Of a DNA stretch of 64,000 nt, positions 62,497 through 64,000 are shown piece after piece (the first letter of the stretch is position 1; every line of letters begins with the position of its first letter). Under the pieces are notes generated by a model. It searched no databases. It was given only the letters and a program-made list of their open reading frames with translations, and was not told where the DNA came from. The DNA is taken from positions 1-64,000 of the forward strand of contig JADZAF010000193.1 of NCBI GenBank assembly GCA_020852755.1, given 5' to 3'. The DNA is from Bryobacterales bacterium (GTDB taxonomy: Bacteria > Acidobacteriota > Terriglobia > Bryobacterales > Bryobacteraceae). Made by a program: the position numbers and the translations under genes.

Positions 62497-62949
62497 ATGA
62501 AGCGCCTTACGATCTTCCTTGCACTGGTTTCGCTGGCGGCCGCCGCTCCCCTCAAGCTGGGCAAGCCGCTGGCCTTGAAGCAGCCGACCGCCATCGACAA
62601 ACTCGCGGCCTCCCCCGAGGACTATGTCGGCAAGACCGTACAGGTCAAGGGGCGGGTCACCGACGTCTGCCGGAAGATGGGCTGCTGGATGCACATTGTC
62701 GATCCGGTCAGCAACGCCATGATCCGCATCAAGGTCCGGGATGGTGAAATCGTCTTTCCGAAAGACTCGCCCGGAAAGATGGCCTTAGCCGAGGGGAAGC
62801 TGGTAAAACTCGAACTCACCAGGGAACAAGCCGTCGCCCAGGCGCAGCACGAGGCCGACGAGAACAACCGGGCCTTCGACCCGAAGTCGATCACCGGGCC
62901 CAAGACGATCTACCAGATTCAGGGCTCCGGGGCCGTCATCCTCGACTAA
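62497..62949 (+). CDS. Secreted DUF4920 (OB-fold) protein
   Basis: 150 residues with a Sec signal (MKRLTIFLALVSLAAAAPL). The core YVGKTVQVKGRVTDVCRKMGCWM is the DUF4920 signature, with conserved Cys in VCRKMGCWM that probably bind metal, and an OB-fold body (IRIKVRDGEIVFPKDSPGK). Some relatives lie near cytochrome or copper proteins. It starts 21 bp after murB, with the same orientation. Function unknown. Confidence 0.85.
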   Translation: MKRLTIFLALVSLAAAAPLKLGKPLALKQPTAIDKLAASPEDYVGKTVQVKGRVTDVCRKMGCWMHIVDPVSNAMIRIKVRDGEIVFPKDSPGKMALAEGKLVKLELTREQAVAQAQHEADENNRAFDPKSITGPKTIYQIQGSGAVILD

Positions 62950-62977
62950 GCGGGCGCCGAACCCGGGGACGCCCGGG

Positions 62978-63487
62978 CTACATCTCCTGCGGCAAGGTGA
63001 GGCCGGCCTTCGCCAGAGCTTTCTCCAACAGCCTCACGGCCTCGCTTTCCGGTATCCCGCGCGAAATGGAAAGTTCGGTAACCAGCATGTGGCGGGCTCG
63101 GTGCAGCATCTTCTTTTCCCGGAAGGACAACAGCTTTTCCGCCTGCAGCAGGAGCAGGCTTTTCAATACCTCCGCCGTCTGCAGCAGGTTGCCGCTCTGC
63201 ATTTTGTCCGTGTGTTCCTTGAAACGGGCTTTCCAGTCGCTCGATGGGCGGCAGGTCCCGCTTGCAAGAAATGTCAGTATTCGTGCGACCTCCCCGTTCC
63301 GGGTGATGGGACGCAACCCCACGACAGACACGTGGGAGAAGGGGACCATTACGGTCATGCTGGAGTACTGCAGCCGGAGAAGGTAAAACTTCTCGAGCTG
63401 GGTCCCAAAGGAACGGGTGCTGATGTTCTCGACCGTGGCCACCCCTTGATTGGGATAAACCACCTTCTCACCGATCTGGAAGGTCAT
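62978..63487 (-). CDS. CarD-like RNA-polymerase-binding regulator
   Basis: 169 residues. The N-terminal Tudor-like RNA-polymerase-interacting domain reads FQIGEKVVYPNQGVATVENI and FYLLRLQYSSMTVMVPF; a helical DNA-binding part follows (WKARFKEHTDKMQSGNLL, REKKMLHRARHMLVTEL). CarD/CdnL proteins stabilise open complexes at rRNA and other promoters. It has a textbook sigma70 promoter 66-94 bp upstream of its start codon, expected for a constitutive global regulator. Confidence 0.9.
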   Translation of the reverse strand: MTFQIGEKVVYPNQGVATVENISTRSFGTQLEKFYLLRLQYSSMTVMVPFSHVSVVGLRPITRNGEVARILTFLASGTCRPSSDWKARFKEHTDKMQSGNLLQTAEVLKSLLLLQAEKLLSFREKKMLHRARHMLVTELSISRGIPESEAVRLLEKALAKAGLTLPQEM

Positions 63488-63552
63488 TCGGACGATCCCT
63501 GCCTTTACACCGGTGCTGAGTTGTCTACTGCCTGAAACTAACCCGCTAGAAA

Positions 63553-63581
63553 ATAATAAGGCTAACGATTGTTAATGTCAA
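63553..63581 (-). promoter_or_regulatory. Sigma70 promoter of the CarD gene
   Basis: On the minus strand TTGACA (63581-63576), 17-bp spacer, TATTAT (63558-63553). The -35 is perfect and the -10 matches at 5 of 6. Predicted start near 63546 leaves a leader of about 58 nt. The spacer contains the dyad-like TAACGATTGTTA (63563-63574, plus strand). Confidence 0.75.
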
Positions 63582-63746
63582 CGAAAATGTGCAGCGGGAA
63601 ACCGTCAAAAACAGGGACTTTTTGAGAGGGCGGGAAGGGCCGGGAAGCTCCGCCGCGGGCTTTGGCGGACGGATTGCCCGTTCCGGTCTTCAGGTTCTTG
63701 CCACCTGGTCCTGGTGTATAGGGTTCGGGTCAATCTTTTGAAGGTC

Positions 63747-64000
63747 TTAGGCCATCAGCTTACGCACGAAAGCCAGGTTGCGCTTCATATCGGCTTCAAT
63801 GGACTTGGAGGGGCTGGAAGTCTCCAGCACCGCGAACCCTTTGAAGCCGATGTCCGCAATCGCTTTCATAACGGCCGGGAAATCGATCCTGCCCTCGCCC
63901 AAATAGCCGCGGTCTTTGAGGTGGATCTGACAGATCCGCGCCCTGCCCAGCCAGCGGATCTCCCGTACCGGGTCGAATCCCGCATTGGTCGAGTTGCCGA
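63747..64000 (-). CDS. Sugar phosphate isomerase/epimerase-like protein (partial)
   Basis: The C-terminal 84 residues of a xylose-isomerase-like TIM-barrel protein, cut by the right edge. The end of the barrel reads VREIRWLGRARICQIHLKD, then GEGRIDFPAVMKAIADIG, GFAVLETSSPS and a final helix; HLKD and LET are the usual metal-side segments. Stop TAA at 63747-63749. This is a second member of the family in the window. Signal peptide cannot be checked. Confidence 0.75.
   Translation of the reverse strand, partial: GNSTNAGFDPVREIRWLGRARICQIHLKDRGYLGEGRIDFPAVMKAIADIGFKGFAVLETSSPSKSIEADMKRNLAFVRKLMA

Noticed and set aside
1-64000. tRNA or rRNA genes
   Set aside because: No cloverleaf-like or rRNA-like sequence was noticed in the intergenic gaps. 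A tRNAscan-SE run would decide.

Overview
The window is GC-rich and almost fully coding. Its gene content points to a soil-type Acidobacteriota of the Bryobacterales/Solibacter kind. The signs are three very large TonB-dependent receptors with an N-terminal carboxypeptidase-regulatory-like domain (Oar type), a CRTAC1/ASPIC-UnbV protein next to a TPR protein, a fragment of an acidobacterial VWFA-related protein, a tetraheme cytochrome fused to a sulfatase-modifying-factor-like domain, and a dozen proteins with twin-arginine signal peptides. The taxonomic call is an inference from gene families; no rRNA or tRNA gene was found.

Layout. 1-6750: a SIS-domain protein (cut by the left edge) divergent from a ROK kinase, small proteins, a gene relic, a methyltransferase, an orphan Flp pilin, and an asparagine-synthase-like gene translationally coupled to a decayed carboxyethylornithine-synthase gene. 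6770-10800: two tandem paralogous Tat-exported glycoside-hydrolase-like proteins. 11180-23270: two giant TonB-dependent receptors flanking a CRTAC1/TPR pair and an enolase-superfamily protein; a 344-bp tandem duplication lies between the last two. 23270-31640: SRPBCC protein, endonuclease III, a short repeat array, a VWFA-related fragment, a DUF6807 protein, a NadD-like enzyme, an exported DapA-family protein, two divergent Tat proteins, and a 20-bp tandem repeat array about 440 bp long. 31650-41800: a sugar-acid-type catabolic island (enolase superfamily, M14 deacylase, MFS transporter, RraA-like aldolase, large (alpha/alpha)-barrel protein, sulfatase, VOC protein). 41870-47815: radical SAM/B12 protein, PqaA-like hydrolase, third TonB receptor. 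47970-53770: Gfo/Idh/MocA oxidoreductase and a housekeeping block (ferredoxin, QueD, DinG, precorrin-2 dehydrogenase, Der). 53900-60720: SelA-like PLP enzyme, DoxX and VOC proteins, then an apparent operon of Tat-exported sugar isomerase, Gfo/Idh/MocA oxidoreductase, tetraheme cytochrome/FGE-like fusion and aldo/keto reductase. 60760-64000: DUF2461, MurB, DUF4920, CarD-like regulator and a second sugar isomerase cut by the right edge.

The main theme is extracytoplasmic carbohydrate metabolism. Giant outer-membrane receptors would import oligosaccharides or peptides, and many enzymes of families normally found in the cytoplasm (Gfo/Idh/MocA, DapA-type, SelA-type PLP, enolase-type, AKR) carry twin-arginine signals, so they probably fold with cofactor and work in the periplasm. 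The tetraheme cytochrome fusion inside the oxidoreductase operon is a candidate electron exit. Independent signals worth attention are the two related tandem-repeat arrays, the relic asparagine-synthase/carboxyethylornithine-synthase pair, and a repeated 16-bp motif bracketing the promoter region of the first TonB receptor.
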